DNA from: Thiorhodococcus mannitoliphagus
Lineage (GTDB): Bacteria > Pseudomonadota > Gammaproteobacteria > Chromatiales > Chromatiaceae
Length of the DNA stretch: 38,722 bases
Direction of reading: 5' to 3'
NCBI RefSeq assembly: GCF_010915725.1
Contig: NZ_JAAIJR010000050.1
Coordinates: forward strand, 1 to 38,722
The position numbers and the translations under genes were made by a program. Under the pieces are notes generated by a model. The model saw nothing but the letters and a program-made list of their open reading frames with translations. It searched no databases and was not told where the DNA came from. Below are positions 1 through 9,036 of this stretch, piece after piece (position 1 is the stretch's first letter; every line of letters begins with the position of its first letter).

Positions 1-76
1 CGACGGCCTTGGATGGTCGGACGCTTCATCGAAATTTGACTCATCTGCGAGCATTTTGCGCCCTCAAGGATCCTAG
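1..76 (+). repeat. Repeat C, copy 1 (cut by window start)
   Basis: This is the right-hand part of the C repeat, ending at CTAG (73-76). It is nearly identical to 37883-37957 and closely related to the copies at 26947, 31305 and 32277. The hexamer array that begins other copies lies upstream of the window. The next 34 bases also match the sequence after copy 5, ending in an F-type terminus (CAGACAGCCTCT) that touches the stop codon of the tas-like gene. Confidence 0.85.
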
Positions 77-106
77 GGGCCTCTACGATGATTTCCAGAC
101 AGCCTC

Positions 107-1147
107 TCAGGGCGCGGGATTGGGCTGCCTGACGTGAATGGCCTCGATCGCGTCGATCACACTCTGGTCCAGGGACAGGTCGATGCTCGCGAGATTGCTC
201 TCCAGTTGCTCCAGGGTTGTCGCCCCGATGATGTTCGAACTGGTGAAGGGGCGGCTGGTCACCCAGGCGAGGGCCATTTGGGCTGGGTCGAGGCCATGTT
301 GTCTGGCCAAGGCGACGTATTCAGCGGTCGCCCGCTCGGCCTCGGCATTGGAGTAGCGGCTGAAACGGTCGAAGAGGGTGATGCGCGCGCCTGCCGGGCG
401 CTGTCCCTTCAGGTACTTGCCGGAGAGGACGCCGAAGGCGAGTGGCGAGTAGGCGAGGAGCCCGCAGTCCTCGCGGAGTGCGATCTCGGCAAGCCCGATC
501 TCGAAGGTGCGGTTGAGCAGGCTGTAGGGATTCTGGATGCTGACCATTCTGGGCAGTCCCTCGGCCTCGGCGAGGCTCAGGAAGCGCATCAGCCCCCAGG
601 GGGTCTCGTTCGAGACCCCGAGGTGCCGAATCTTGCCGGCCTTGACCAGGTCAGCGAGGACCCGAAGCGTCTCGAGCAGCGGAACGCTGTCGTCTTGCTG
701 GCTCGATGTGAAGCCGAGCTTGCCGAAGAAATTGGTCTCGCGATCCGGCCAATGCAGCTGGTAGAGGTCGATCCAGTCCGTCTGCAGCCGGCGCAGGCTC
801 TCGTCAACGGCCGCCTCGATATTCTTGCGGTCGAGTCGGGCCCCGGCGCCGCGGATGTGCGGCAGCCAGTCGGCTGGGCCGGCGACCTTGGTGGCGAGCA
901 CGACCTTGTCGCGGCAGCCGCGGGCCTTGAGCCAGGTGCCGATGTAGCGCTCGGTGCGTCCCTGCGTCTCCGCGATGGGCGGAACCGGATACATCTCGGC
1001 CGTGTCGATGAAGTTGATCCCGGCATCGAGCGCCCGATCGAGCTGCGTGTGGGCCTCTGACTCGGTGTTCTGCTCGCCAAAGGTCATGGTGCCAAGGCAC
1101 AGGGCGCTTATTTTGATGTCGGTTCGGCCTAGCTGACGGTAGTGCAT
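107..1147 (-). CDS. tas: NADP(H)-dependent aldo/keto reductase, Tas family
   Basis: Aldo/keto reductase with the TIM-barrel family layout: LGTMTFGEQN near the N-terminus, DTAEMYP carrying the catalytic Asp and Tyr, ATKVAGP with the Lys, YQLHWPDR with the His, IRHLGVSNE and SIQNPYSLLNR. It follows E. coli Tas from end to end, including the closing NPAP, and the 346 residues match that protein's length. An in-frame ATG lies two codons upstream at 1153, but it directly abuts a GGGAG ribosome site. The ATG at 1147 leaves a normal 6-base gap and fits the family N-terminus, so I chose it. The physiological substrate is not known for this family. The stop codon touches an F-type repeat end. It is a single gene with no operon partner. 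Confidence 0.9.
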   Translation of the reverse strand: MHYRQLGRTDIKISALCLGTMTFGEQNTESEAHTQLDRALDAGINFIDTAEMYPVPPIAETQGRTERYIGTWLKARGCRDKVVLATKVAGPADWLPHIRGAGARLDRKNIEAAVDESLRRLQTDWIDLYQLHWPDRETNFFGKLGFTSSQQDDSVPLLETLRVLADLVKAGKIRHLGVSNETPWGLMRFLSLAEAEGLPRMVSIQNPYSLLNRTFEIGLAEIALREDCGLLAYSPLAFGVLSGKYLKGQRPAGARITLFDRFSRYSNAEAERATAEYVALARQHGLDPAQMALAWVTSRPFTSSNIIGATTLEQLESNLASIDLSLDQSVIDAIEAIHVRQPNPAP

Positions 1148-1442
1148 GCACATCTCCCGGGTCGGTTTTGAGTCATGGCGCGCGCTCAGGGTCTGGTCCA
1201 GGTTCGCCGCCCAGCGCTAGAGGTCAGTGGCTGGCGACAAGACTGGCGCCTGCCTCGTCCTCGGTCAGAGGGATGATTATGGCAGGCTCGGCCGCATTGA
1301 GAGACTGGGCGCGTTGCGCGATTCGATGGCATCCCCATGATCTGGCAGAGAGGCGACCTCTTTGGCGCGCTTGATCGGGAGTCTCTCTGCTGCGCTTGCG
1401 CCGCCCAGCTGGAATCAAACCGCCTTGTCCGAGGGGCCTTGA

Positions 1443-2108
1443 ATGACCATCGATGCCGGCCTGCTGTCTCCGCTGTTGCTCTGGGTCCTCATCGCGCTCT
1501 TTGCGCTTTCTTTCCTGCTTGCGCTGCGTTTGGCACCTTGGCGCAAGCTCAAGGAGCCGGAGCAAGCCAATGTCTTCTTCGGGGCCTCGGTCGCACTGCT
1601 GCTGCTTTGGCATCTGGAGACCCAGGTCCAGCCCGGGCTCTCCTATCACTTGCTCGGCGTGACGGCCGTGACACTCATGTTTGGCTGGTCCCTGGCGGTG
1701 GTCTCCGCGACGCTCGCCCTGGCCGGGGTGACGCTGAATACCGGGGGCGCCTGGAAGGATTTCGCGGTGAACGCTTTTCTCGCGGGCGTCGTGCCCATCA
1801 CGCTGACACAGTTTGCCCTGATCCTCATTCGCTGGTATCTGCCCAAGCAGTTCTTCGTCTACGTCTTGATCAATGGCTTTGTCACTGCGGGTCTGGTTGC
1901 TGCCTGTGCCGCCTATCTTGCGATCGCCTTGCTGGTGATGAGCGGCGCTTACAGTTTCGCCGAGATGGGCGAGAAGGTGATCCCCTTCTTCCCCTTGATG
2001 TTCATGCCGGAGGCCTTTCTCAACGGTTGGGCGATGGTCGTGCTGGTTGCCTTCAAGCCAGGGTGGGTCTACTCCTTCAGTGACGAGCAATATCTGAAGG
2101 GAAAGTGA
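1443..2108 (+). CDS. CbiM-like energy-coupling factor transporter permease (COG3235-type)
   Basis: Integral membrane protein of 221 residues with about six hydrophobic segments, beginning at LLLWVLIALFALSFLLALRL and ending in a short charged tail (SFSDEQYLKGK). The order of segments and the conserved patches (LETQVQPGLSYHLLG, TLMFGWSLAV, NAFLAGVVP, FFPLMFMPEAFLNGW) resemble the CbiM-related predicted permeases that supply the substrate-binding part of energy-coupling factor uptake systems for cobalt or nickel. No CbiQ or CbiO partner lies beside it, so substrate and partners are unknown. A GAGGGG ribosome site stands about 8 bases before the ATG. I saw no convincing cobalamin or metal riboswitch upstream. 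Confidence 0.75.
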   Translation: MTIDAGLLSPLLLWVLIALFALSFLLALRLAPWRKLKEPEQANVFFGASVALLLLWHLETQVQPGLSYHLLGVTAVTLMFGWSLAVVSATLALAGVTLNTGGAWKDFAVNAFLAGVVPITLTQFALILIRWYLPKQFFVYVLINGFVTAGLVAACAAYLAIALLVMSGAYSFAEMGEKVIPFFPLMFMPEAFLNGWAMVVLVAFKPGWVYSFSDEQYLKGK

Positions 2109-2321
2109 CGCCGGGGTTGTGGTGCCCGCGCTCGACCTGAGTATCCTCAAGGCGCGGTCAGCGCCCTGTCGTGGACCTGGCTCCTGCCAGCTCGCCACGC
2201 GTGGAGTGAAAACTTCTCTCGCTTGGGTTAGAGTTGCGGCCTTTGACCTACCCGATTTCAACACAAATGCTGGCCTTGTTCGCGGTGCTGATCCGTGAAC
2301 GGGCTTGCGGAGGACAGACAG

Positions 2322-3014
2322 ATGGCGGTTGATCTCATCGCTCCCTCGATATTGTCGGCCGATTTTGCCAAGCTCGGGCAAGAGGTCGACAACGTGCTGG
2401 CCGCCGGCGCCGACATCGTTCACTTCGATGTCATGGACAACCACTATGTGCCCAACCTGACCATTGGGCCGCTCGTGTGCGAGGCGCTGCGCAAGCATGG
2501 CGTGACTGCTCCGATCGACGTGCATCTCATGGTGAAGCCGGTAGACCGCATCATTCCGGACTTCGCTAAGGCCGGCGCGACCTACATCACCTTCCATCCG
2601 GAGGCGAGCGAGCACATCGACCGCACCCTGCAGCTCATCCGCGGCGAGGGCTGCAAGTCCGGCTTGGTCTTCAACCCGGCAACGCCGCTGAGTCACCTCG
2701 ACTACGTGCTCGATAAGGTGGACATGATCCTGCTCATGTCGGTGAATCCCGGCTTCGGCGGGCAGAGCTTCATCCCTGGGGCCTTGGATAAGCTGCGCGC
2801 GGTGCGCAAGATGATCGACGACTCGGGCCTCGACATCCGCCTCGAGATCGATGGCGGCGTCAAGGTCGACAACATCGCCGAGATCAAGGCTGCGGGCGCG
2901 GATACCTTCGTTTCCGGCTCTGGCATCTTCAGCAAGGGCAAGGATACGGACCCCCATCGCTACGACGGCATCATCGGACAGATGCGCGAGGCACTCGGCA
3001 GCGTGAGCCGCTGA
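2322..3014 (+). CDS. rpe: Ribulose-phosphate 3-epimerase
   Basis: Interconverts ribulose-5-phosphate and xylulose-5-phosphate in the pentose phosphate and Calvin cycles. The 230-residue TIM barrel shows the family signatures in order: [31 protein letters not shown] with the catalytic Asp and metal-binding His, [27 protein letters not shown] and EIDGGV. An upstream in-frame ATG at 2295 would add nine residues. The ATG at 2322 has a GGAGGA ribosome site 7 bases ahead and matches the family N-terminus. It is followed at short distance by gph and trpE, an order also seen in Pseudomonas and relatives. Confidence 0.97.
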   Translation: MAVDLIAPSILSADFAKLGQEVDNVLAAGADIVHFDVMDNHYVPNLTIGPLVCEALRKHGVTAPIDVHLMVKPVDRIIPDFAKAGATYITFHPEASEHIDRTLQLIRGEGCKSGLVFNPATPLSHLDYVLDKVDMILLMSVNPGFGGQSFIPGALDKLRAVRKMIDDSGLDIRLEIDGGVKVDNIAEIKAAGADTFVSGSGIFSKGKDTDPHRYDGIIGQMREALGSVSR

Positions 3015-3043
3015 GCGCGAGGATCGAGAAGGAGCAGTACCAG

Positions 3044-3718
3044 ATGTTTCGACCCAAGATGATTCTCTGTGATCTGGATGGGACGCTCGTAGACAGCGTC
3101 CCTGACCTCGCCTACTGCGTCGACGCCATGATGGCGCGGCTCGGCCTGCCGGCGCGCGGCGAGGCGGCAGTGCGAGACTGGGTGGGAAACGGCGTCGAGC
3201 GTTTGGTGCGGCGCGCCCTGATCGGTCAGTTGGACGGTGAGCCGGACGAGGTGCTCTATCAACGCGCCTATCCGCTGTTCCTCGAACTCTACTCCGCCAA
3301 TACCTTCAACCGCTCCGTGATCTATCCAGGGGTGCGCGAGGGCATCGACTTCATGAAGTCGGCGGGTTACCGGCTTGGATGCATCACCAACAAGGCCGCG
3401 CGCTTCACTGAGCCCCTGCTCCAGCACCTAGGACTGTTCGAGGACTTCGGGATCGTGGTGAGCGGCGATACACTGCCGCGCAAGAAGCCGGATCCTCTGC
3501 CCTTGATGCACGCGGCTGGGCATTTCGGCGTGGCGCCCGAGGATGCGCTCATGATCGGCGACTCGGTGAGTGATGTGTCGGCGGCGCGGGCGGCCGGCTT
3601 CAAGATCATCTGCACCAGCTACGGCTACAATCACGGCCAGGACATTCGCGATTCGCAGCCGGACGCGGTCGTGGATTCCTTGGCCGAGCTGCCGGGTCAC
3701 TTGGCCCCGCAGGCATAG
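3044..3718 (+). CDS. gph: Phosphoglycolate phosphatase
   Basis: HAD-superfamily phosphatase of 224 residues that converts 2-phosphoglycolate to glycolate. Motif I is DLDGTLVDS near residue 10 with the nucleophilic Asp, followed by an alpha-helical cap. The Lys-containing motif is SGDTLPRKKPDP and the acidic motif IGDSVSDVSAARAAG. It lies 29 bases after rpe, probably in one transcript. In a RuBisCO-bearing cell it removes the inhibitory product of oxygenation. The glycolate released could be handled by the glcF product at 14.4-15.7 kb. Gph and other HAD phosphatases are similar, but the context with rpe and trpE supports this name. Confidence 0.95.
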   Translation: MFRPKMILCDLDGTLVDSVPDLAYCVDAMMARLGLPARGEAAVRDWVGNGVERLVRRALIGQLDGEPDEVLYQRAYPLFLELYSANTFNRSVIYPGVREGIDFMKSAGYRLGCITNKAARFTEPLLQHLGLFEDFGIVVSGDTLPRKKPDPLPLMHAAGHFGVAPEDALMIGDSVSDVSAARAAGFKIICTSYGYNHGQDIRDSQPDAVVDSLAELPGHLAPQA

Positions 3719-3746
3719 GCTAGGGGCGAGTCGAGGACGAACCGAG

Positions 3747-3797
3747 ATGCAGCTGCATCGCATGCGAGCAATCAGAGGATGGCGATGGCGACGCTAG
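3747..3797 (+). CDS. trpL: Candidate trp leader peptide (two Trp codons)
   Basis: A 16-codon reading frame, MQLHRMRAIRGWRWRR, lies in the 126-base gap between gph and trpE, 48 bases before the trpE start. Trp is rare, yet two TGG codons separated by one codon stand near its end, as in known trp leader peptides. A GAGG lies about 10 bases before the first ATG, and a second in-frame ATG lies at 3762. A hairpin (3788-3807, 7 pairs with a bulged A) overlaps the end of the frame, but no U-run follows. A classic attenuator terminator is therefore not evident, and this remains a candidate. Confidence 0.4.
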   Translation: MQLHRMRAIRGWRWRR

Positions 3798-3844
3798 CGC
3801 GCGCCCGTTGAAACCTCGTTACCGATTTCTGCTCGGAGATCCTC

Positions 3845-5344
3845 ATGACTCCCAAGACCTTCCGTGCCCTCGCAGAGCAGGGCTATAACCGTATCCCTGT
3901 CGCATGCGAGGTGCTGGCGGACCTCGAGACCCCGCTCAGCGTCTATCTCAAGCTGGCTAAGGGGCCTTACTCGTATCTCTTCGAATCCGTTCAGGGCGGC
4001 GAGAAATGGGGGCGCTACTCCATTATTGGGCTGCCCTGTCGGACGCTCATCAAGATTCGCGGATACAAGATTCAGCTCGAGCGCGACGGACGTGTCGTCG
4101 AGGAGGTCGAGAGCACCGACCCGCTCGCTTGGATCGAGTCCTATCAGGCGCGTTTTCGTGTTGCGGAGCTGGGTGATCTGCCGCGCTTCAACGGCGGGCT
4201 GGTCGGTTATTTCGGCTATGACACCATCCGCTATATCGAGCCCAAGCTGGCGCAGTGTCCCAACCCGGATCTGTTGGGGACGCCCGACATTCTGCTGATG
4301 GAATCTGATGAGGTGGTCGTCTTCGACAACCTCAGCGGACGCATGTACATCATCTTGCACCTGGACCCGACCGCGGGCGATACGCTCGAAGCAGGTGAGG
4401 CGCGCATCGCCGAGCTGACCGAGCGCATGCGGCACGGCACGCCGAGCGCCAGCAGCGGCACCGAGCGTGAGGTCGGCGAGGCCGATTTCGTCTCGGGCTT
4501 CACCGAGGACGGTTTCAAGTCGGCGGTCGAGCGCATCAAGGACTACATCCTCGACGGCGACTGCATGCAGGTGGTGCTCTCGCAGCGGTTGTCGATTCCC
4601 TTCCAGGCGTCGCCGCTGGACCTCTATCGCGCGCTGCGCGGTTTGAACCCATCGCCCTATATGTACTTCTTGGATTTGGATGATTTCCAGATCGTCGGCT
4701 CTTCGCCCGAGATCCTCACGCGTCTGGAGGACGGTGTGGTCACGGTGCGGCCCATCGCGGGCACCCGGCGCCGCGGCTACACGGAGGAGGAGGACCGCGC
4801 GCTCGAGGAAGAACTGCTGGCGGATCCCAAGGAGCTTGCCGAGCACCTGATGCTGATCGATCTGGGGCGCAATGATGCCGGTCGAGTGGCGGAGATCGGC
4901 AGCGTGCGGCTGACGGACCGTATGATCGTCGAGCGCTACTCGCACGTCATGCACATCGTCTCCAACGTCATCGGCCAGCTCAAGGAGGGGATGAGCGCCA
5001 TCGACGTGTTGCGCGCCACCTTTCCGGCCGGAACCGTCTCCGGGGCGCCCAAGATCCGCGCCATGGAGATCATCGACGAACTCGAGCCGGTCAAGCGCGG
5101 CATCTACTCCGGTGCCGTTGGCTATCTCTCCTGGAACGGCAACATGGACACGGCGATCGCCATTCGCACGGCCGTCATTCAGGACGGCACCCTGCATATC
5201 CAGGCGGGCGCAGGGATCGTCGCCGACTCCCAGCCCGATCTGGAATGGCAGGAGACCATGAACAAGGGGCGTGCCATCTTCCGCGCCGTGACCGCGGCGG
5301 AGGTCGGTATCGATCGCTATGGCTGTGGGCTGAAGAGGGTCTGA
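3845..5344 (+). CDS. trpE: Anthranilate synthase component I
   Basis: Converts chorismate and ammonia (delivered from glutamine by TrpG) to anthranilate, the first committed step of tryptophan synthesis. The 499 residues hold the N-terminal regulatory region with the [17 protein letters not shown] segment, which corresponds to the feedback-inhibition site of the family. The C-terminal chorismate-binding domain shows [46 protein letters not shown] and [11 protein letters not shown]. TrpE and its homologue PabB can be confused, but the adjacent trpG, trpD and trpC settle the role. A candidate Trp-rich leader peptide precedes it. The stop codon is 2 bases before the trpG start. Confidence 0.96.
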   Translation: MTPKTFRALAEQGYNRIPVACEVLADLETPLSVYLKLAKGPYSYLFESVQGGEKWGRYSIIGLPCRTLIKIRGYKIQLERDGRVVEEVESTDPLAWIESYQARFRVAELGDLPRFNGGLVGYFGYDTIRYIEPKLAQCPNPDLLGTPDILLMESDEVVVFDNLSGRMYIILHLDPTAGDTLEAGEARIAELTERMRHGTPSASSGTEREVGEADFVSGFTEDGFKSAVERIKDYILDGDCMQVVLSQRLSIPFQASPLDLYRALRGLNPSPYMYFLDLDDFQIVGSSPEILTRLEDGVVTVRPIAGTRRRGYTEEEDRALEEELLADPKELAEHLMLIDLGRNDAGRVAEIGSVRLTDRMIVERYSHVMHIVSNVIGQLKEGMSAIDVLRATFPAGTVSGAPKIRAMEIIDELEPVKRGIYSGAVGYLSWNGNMDTAIAIRTAVIQDGTLHIQAGAGIVADSQPDLEWQETMNKGRAIFRAVTAAEVGIDRYGCGLKRV

Positions 5345-5346
5345 CC

Positions 5347-5928
<582 letters not shown>

Positions 5929-5929
5929 C

Positions 5930-6955
5930 ATGGAGATCAAGGACGCGATTACGCGCTGTATCCAAGCCCTGCACCTGACTGGCGACGAGATGACGGCGGT
6001 GATGCGCACCATCATGACCGGCGGTGCGACACCCGCTCAGATCGCTGGCTTTCTGATTGCGCTGCGGATGAAGGGCGAGACAGTCAGTGAGATTGCCGCC
6101 GCGGCGTCCGTGATGCGCGAACTGGCGACCGGAGTCGATATCTCTGGGCTCGACCACGCGGTCGACATCGTTGGCACGGGCGGGGATGCGTCGGGGACCT
6201 TCAATGTCTCGACGACGAGCATGTTCGTTGCCGCCGCCGCGGGCTGTCACGTGGCCAAGCATGGCAATCGCTCGGTTTCTAGCAAGTCAGGGGCCGCCGA
6301 CGTCCTCGAGGCGGCCGGCGTGCGGCTCGATCTCTCGCCGGAGCAGGTGGTCCGATGCGTGCGCGAGGTCGGCGTTGGCTTCATGTTCGCACCCGGTCAT
6401 CACAGCGCGATGAAGCACGCCATCGGTCCGCGTCGCGAGCTGGGTGTGAGGACGGTCTTCAACGTCTTGGGGCCCTTGACCAATCCCGCGGCTGTCCCGA
6501 ATCAGCTCCTAGGCGTCTTCAGCGCCGATCTGCTGGAGCCGCTTGCGGAGGTGCTGCGGCAGCTCGGCAGCCGGCATGTCTTGGTCGTCCATTCGCGCGA
6601 CGGCCTCGACGAGATCAGCATCGCCGACACCACCGATGTCGCGGAACTCAAGGACGGCGAGATCCATCGCTACAGCATCCAGCCGGAAGATTTCGGTCTG
6701 GTGCGCGACGCTCTCGACAAGATCCGCGTCAAGGATCCCGCCGAGAGCTTGGCGATGCTGCGCGGCGTGCTGGAGGGGCGGCCCGGTGCGGCGCGAGCGA
6801 TCGTGCAGCTCAACGCCGGCGCCGCCATTTACGCGGCAGGCCGCGCCAGGTCGCTCGCGGATGGCGTAGCCGCCGCTGATGCAGCCATTGTCAGCGGCGA
6901 GGCGCTGACGCGCTTGGATCGCCTCGTCGCCTTGACGGGCAGCTTTCCGCCCTAG
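5930..6955 (+). CDS. trpD: Anthranilate phosphoribosyltransferase
   Basis: Transfers the phosphoribosyl group of PRPP to anthranilate. The 341 residues show GTGGDASGTFNVST (PRPP and magnesium site), KHGNRSVSSKSG, the anthranilate-binding region around GHHSAMKHA and GPRRELGVRTVFNVLGPL. ATG follows the trpG stop by one base. The protein closes in FPP and its TAG stop lies inside the CTAG target site of an inserted A repeat (6956-7217), which now separates trpD from trpC. The insertion leaves the coding sequence untouched but stretches the trpD-trpC spacing to about 357 bases, which may affect coupling of trpC expression. Confidence 0.96.
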   Translation: MEIKDAITRCIQALHLTGDEMTAVMRTIMTGGATPAQIAGFLIALRMKGETVSEIAAAASVMRELATGVDISGLDHAVDIVGTGGDASGTFNVSTTSMFVAAAAGCHVAKHGNRSVSSKSGAADVLEAAGVRLDLSPEQVVRCVREVGVGFMFAPGHHSAMKHAIGPRRELGVRTVFNVLGPLTNPAAVPNQLLGVFSADLLEPLAEVLRQLGSRHVLVVHSRDGLDEISIADTTDVAELKDGEIHRYSIQPEDFGLVRDALDKIRVKDPAESLAMLRGVLEGRPGAARAIVQLNAGAAIYAAGRARSLADGVAAADAAIVSGEALTRLDRLVALTGSFPP

Positions 6956-7217
6956 GAGCCTGTCCGACTTAGAAAGCGTCCATCAACAACTTCCCCCTTT
7001 TCGCAAAGGGGGGGTGGGGGGGATTTCGGGCGGCATCGCTCGCATCGGGAAACAATTGATGGACACTTTCTTAGGATGAATCGGCTGCGGAATCGGGAGA
7101 AGGGTCCCTTTCGCCCCGCTTTTTCGTTACACAGAACCACTATGCGCCTCAAAACCGGAACGAAATGGCCTCGCTCTCCCACTTCCTCGCTTCGATCCCC
7201 CCAAGTCGGACAGGCTC
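6956..7217 (+). mobile_element. Repeat A copy 1, carrying repeat B copy 1
   Basis: Non-autonomous element with perfect 15-base terminal inverted repeats, GAGCCTGTCCGACTT and its complement, between two CTAG tetranucleotides (6952-6955 and 7218-7221). Compared with copy 3 at 26789-26946 it holds exactly one extra block, the 100-base B element at 6972-7071, placed at a TA. No open frame resembling a transposase is present. It sits directly on the trpD stop codon. Confidence 0.9.
6972..7071 (+). mobile_element. Repeat B copy 1, nested in repeat A
   Basis: A 100-base element with near-perfect inverted ends (GAAAGCGTCCATCAA against GAAAGTGTCCATCAA on the other strand) between TA dinucleotides at 6970-6971 and 7072-7073. 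Inside is a C-run and G-run block able to fold on itself. The uninterrupted site is seen in A copy 3, where GACTTAGGATG is continuous. Other copies lie at 10597 and 29017. Confidence 0.9.
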
Positions 7218-7312
7218 CTAGCGACCTGTGCGGCTCGAATTGCCTGATTTCGGCTCATTGACCGGGTACCTTTAGGATCCCGGTCCTTTCAACTGAGGGC
7301 ATGCGCTCACCC

Positions 7313-8113
7313 ATGTCAGAGACCCCAGACATCCTCAAGAAGATCGTTCGGCGCAAGCTCGAAGAGATCCAGGCGCGCTCGGCGCAGCGCACGCAATCCG
7401 ACCTGATCGCCGAACTGGCGCATGTCGACCCCACCAGAGGCTTCGCGGCGGCACTCGAGGCCAAGATTGCCGCGGGTCAGTCCGCCGTCATCGCCGAGAT
7501 CAAGAAGGCGAGCCCGAGCAAGGGTGTGCTACGAGAGGATTTTCGCCCGGCCGAGATCGCAGCGCGCTATGCCGGAGGCGGGGCGGCCTGCCTGTCGGTG
7601 CTTACGGATGTCGACTTCTTCCAGGGCAGTGAGGCCTACCTCAAAGAAGCGCGTGCGGCCTGTGGGCTGCCTGTGATCCGCAAGGACTTCATCGTCGACC
7701 CCTACCAGGTCTATGAGGCCAGGGCGATGGCGGCCGACTGCATTCTGCTGATTGCGGCCTGCCTGGATGACGCTCAGCTGAGTGAGCTGAGCGCCTTGGC
7801 CCATGAGCTGGGGATGGACGTGCTGATCGAGGTGCATGACGCGGATGAGCTTGAGCGCGCGCTTGCGGTCCCAGGGCGTCTCATCGGCGTCAACAATCGA
7901 AATCTGCGCACCTTCGAGGTCAGTCTCGAGACGACCCTCAGCCTGCTTGGCGCCATCCCGGCGGACCGGTTGCTGGTCACGGAGAGCGGCATTCTGAACC
8001 CTGACGACGTGATGCGCATGCGTCGTCATGGGGTCAATGCCTTCCTGGTTGGCGAGGCCTTCATGCGGGCGCCCGATCCAGGGGTCGAATTGGCGAGGCT
8101 GTTCTCTCTCTGA
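7313..8113 (+). CDS. trpC: Indole-3-glycerol phosphate synthase
   Basis: Closes the indole ring of carboxyphenylamino-deoxyribulose phosphate to give indole-3-glycerol phosphate. The TIM barrel of about 266 residues shows [14 protein letters not shown] at the start, [11 protein letters not shown] with the catalytic Lys and phosphate site, [36 protein letters not shown] and TESGI. An in-frame ATG four codons earlier (7301) is crowded by its GAGGG; the family N-terminus favours MSETP at 7313, though its spacing of about 13 bases is long. The gene is separate from trpF, unlike the fused E. coli version, and is split from trpD by a repeat insertion. Confidence 0.95.
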   Translation: MSETPDILKKIVRRKLEEIQARSAQRTQSDLIAELAHVDPTRGFAAALEAKIAAGQSAVIAEIKKASPSKGVLREDFRPAEIAARYAGGGAACLSVLTDVDFFQGSEAYLKEARAACGLPVIRKDFIVDPYQVYEARAMAADCILLIAACLDDAQLSELSALAHELGMDVLIEVHDADELERALAVPGRLIGVNNRNLRTFEVSLETTLSLLGAIPADRLLVTESGILNPDDVMRMRRHGVNAFLVGEAFMRAPDPGVELARLFSL

Positions 8114-8273
8114 GGGTGTCGGCAAGGGGTAGAGGACCCCGAGGCGCTGGGTCGCGAGATGCCCAGCCGGCTCGGGTCCTGAACCAGACGCCCCGCTCGA
8201 TGCCATCCTGATGCGAGGCGCTGCCGCCTTTTCAGGGCGGGATTCGCGAGGGCCGCCCACCCGCCTGGCGATG

Positions 8274-8933
8274 CTATCTCGTCCCGAAGACGACGATCGT
8301 CTTTCCCTTGACGCTCACCAGGCCCTGCTCTTCCAGGTTCTTCATGACGCGCCCGGCCATTTCGCGCGAGCAGCCGACGATGCGGCCGAGTTCCTGGCGG
8401 GTGACGCGGATCTGCATGCCGTCCGGGTGCGTCATGGCGTCCGGCTGCTTGCAGAGATCCAAGAGGGTTCCGGCGATGCGGCCGGTCACGTCCAGGAAGG
8501 CCAAATGGCCGACCTTGCGGCTGGTGACTTGGAGTCGTGTCGAGAGCTGCTCGCCGATGCTGAAGAGGAGTTCCTTGGCGACATCCTGAAGCTCGTCGTT
8601 CAAGAGCCGGTCGAGTCGCTGATAAGTGATCTCGGCGACCTTGCATTTGGTGCGGGTGCGGATGATGACGCTGCGCATGTTCTGCGGGATGAATAGGCCC
8701 ATCTCGCCGATGAACTCGCCCTTATTGATGTAGGCGAGCATCAATTCGCGGCGCTCTTCCTCGTCGTACATCAAGGCGGAGACTGAGCCCTCGATGAGGT
8801 AGTAGAGACTCTCGGCGGTCTGGCCTTGGCGAATGAACTCGATGTTCTTGTCATAGCTCTTGGTGTGGCATTGGGCGAGAAAGGGCTCAAGCCACTTTGG
8901 CGACTCTTTTGGCTGTTGGACGATGCTGCTCAT
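8274..8933 (-). CDS. crp: cAMP receptor protein (CRP/Vfr-type regulator)
   Basis: Global transcription regulator of 219 residues, closely similar to E. coli CRP and Pseudomonas Vfr along its full length. The cyclic-nucleotide domain keeps the cAMP-contacting residues: GEFIGEMGLF with Gly-Glu, the Arg-Ser pair in MRSVI and the Thr-Ser in LQVTSRKVG. The dimer helix continues into LAFLDVTGRIA. The C-terminal helix-turn-helix TRQELGRIVGCSREMAGR retains the Arg, Glu and Arg that read the TGTGA half-site, and the end is GKTIVVFGTR. It converges on trpC and diverges from the yhfA-like gene. This trpC-crp-osmC-speD order is also that of Pseudomonas (vfr). Confidence 0.95.
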   Translation of the reverse strand: MSSIVQQPKESPKWLEPFLAQCHTKSYDKNIEFIRQGQTAESLYYLIEGSVSALMYDEEERRELMLAYINKGEFIGEMGLFIPQNMRSVIIRTRTKCKVAEITYQRLDRLLNDELQDVAKELLFSIGEQLSTRLQVTSRKVGHLAFLDVTGRIAGTLLDLCKQPDAMTHPDGMQIRVTRQELGRIVGCSREMAGRVMKNLEEQGLVSVKGKTIVVFGTR

Positions 8934-9036
8934 AGCTAGGCCTGTCGTAGGGGACGGGTTAGACGTGATTCTAGGTGCGCTGTGCTGCCTTGTCGAACTG
9001 TGCTAGCCTCGCCCGAGCCACGCGGGAAGGGTCTTG

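Noticed and set aside
1154-1442. Cobalamin or metal riboswitch upstream of the CbiM-like gene
   Set aside because: I looked for the conserved B12-box-like and multi-branch features and found no convincing match.
1224-2957. Long minus-strand frame of 577 codons across the CbiM-like gene and rpe
   Set aside because: It overlaps two well-supported genes and has low-complexity, charged composition typical of antisense frames.
3788-3807. Hairpin after the candidate leader peptide as an intrinsic terminator
   Set aside because: The stem has a bulge and no U-run follows; called only a hairpin.
3794-5197. Long minus-strand frame opposite trpE
   Set aside because: Shadow of trpE caused by high GC codon bias; no family resemblance, and trpE is unambiguous.
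6956-7217. Repeat A, B, D or E copies as insertion sequences with transposases
   Set aside because: None contains a transposase-length frame; they are non-autonomous, and no transposase gene was seen in the window.
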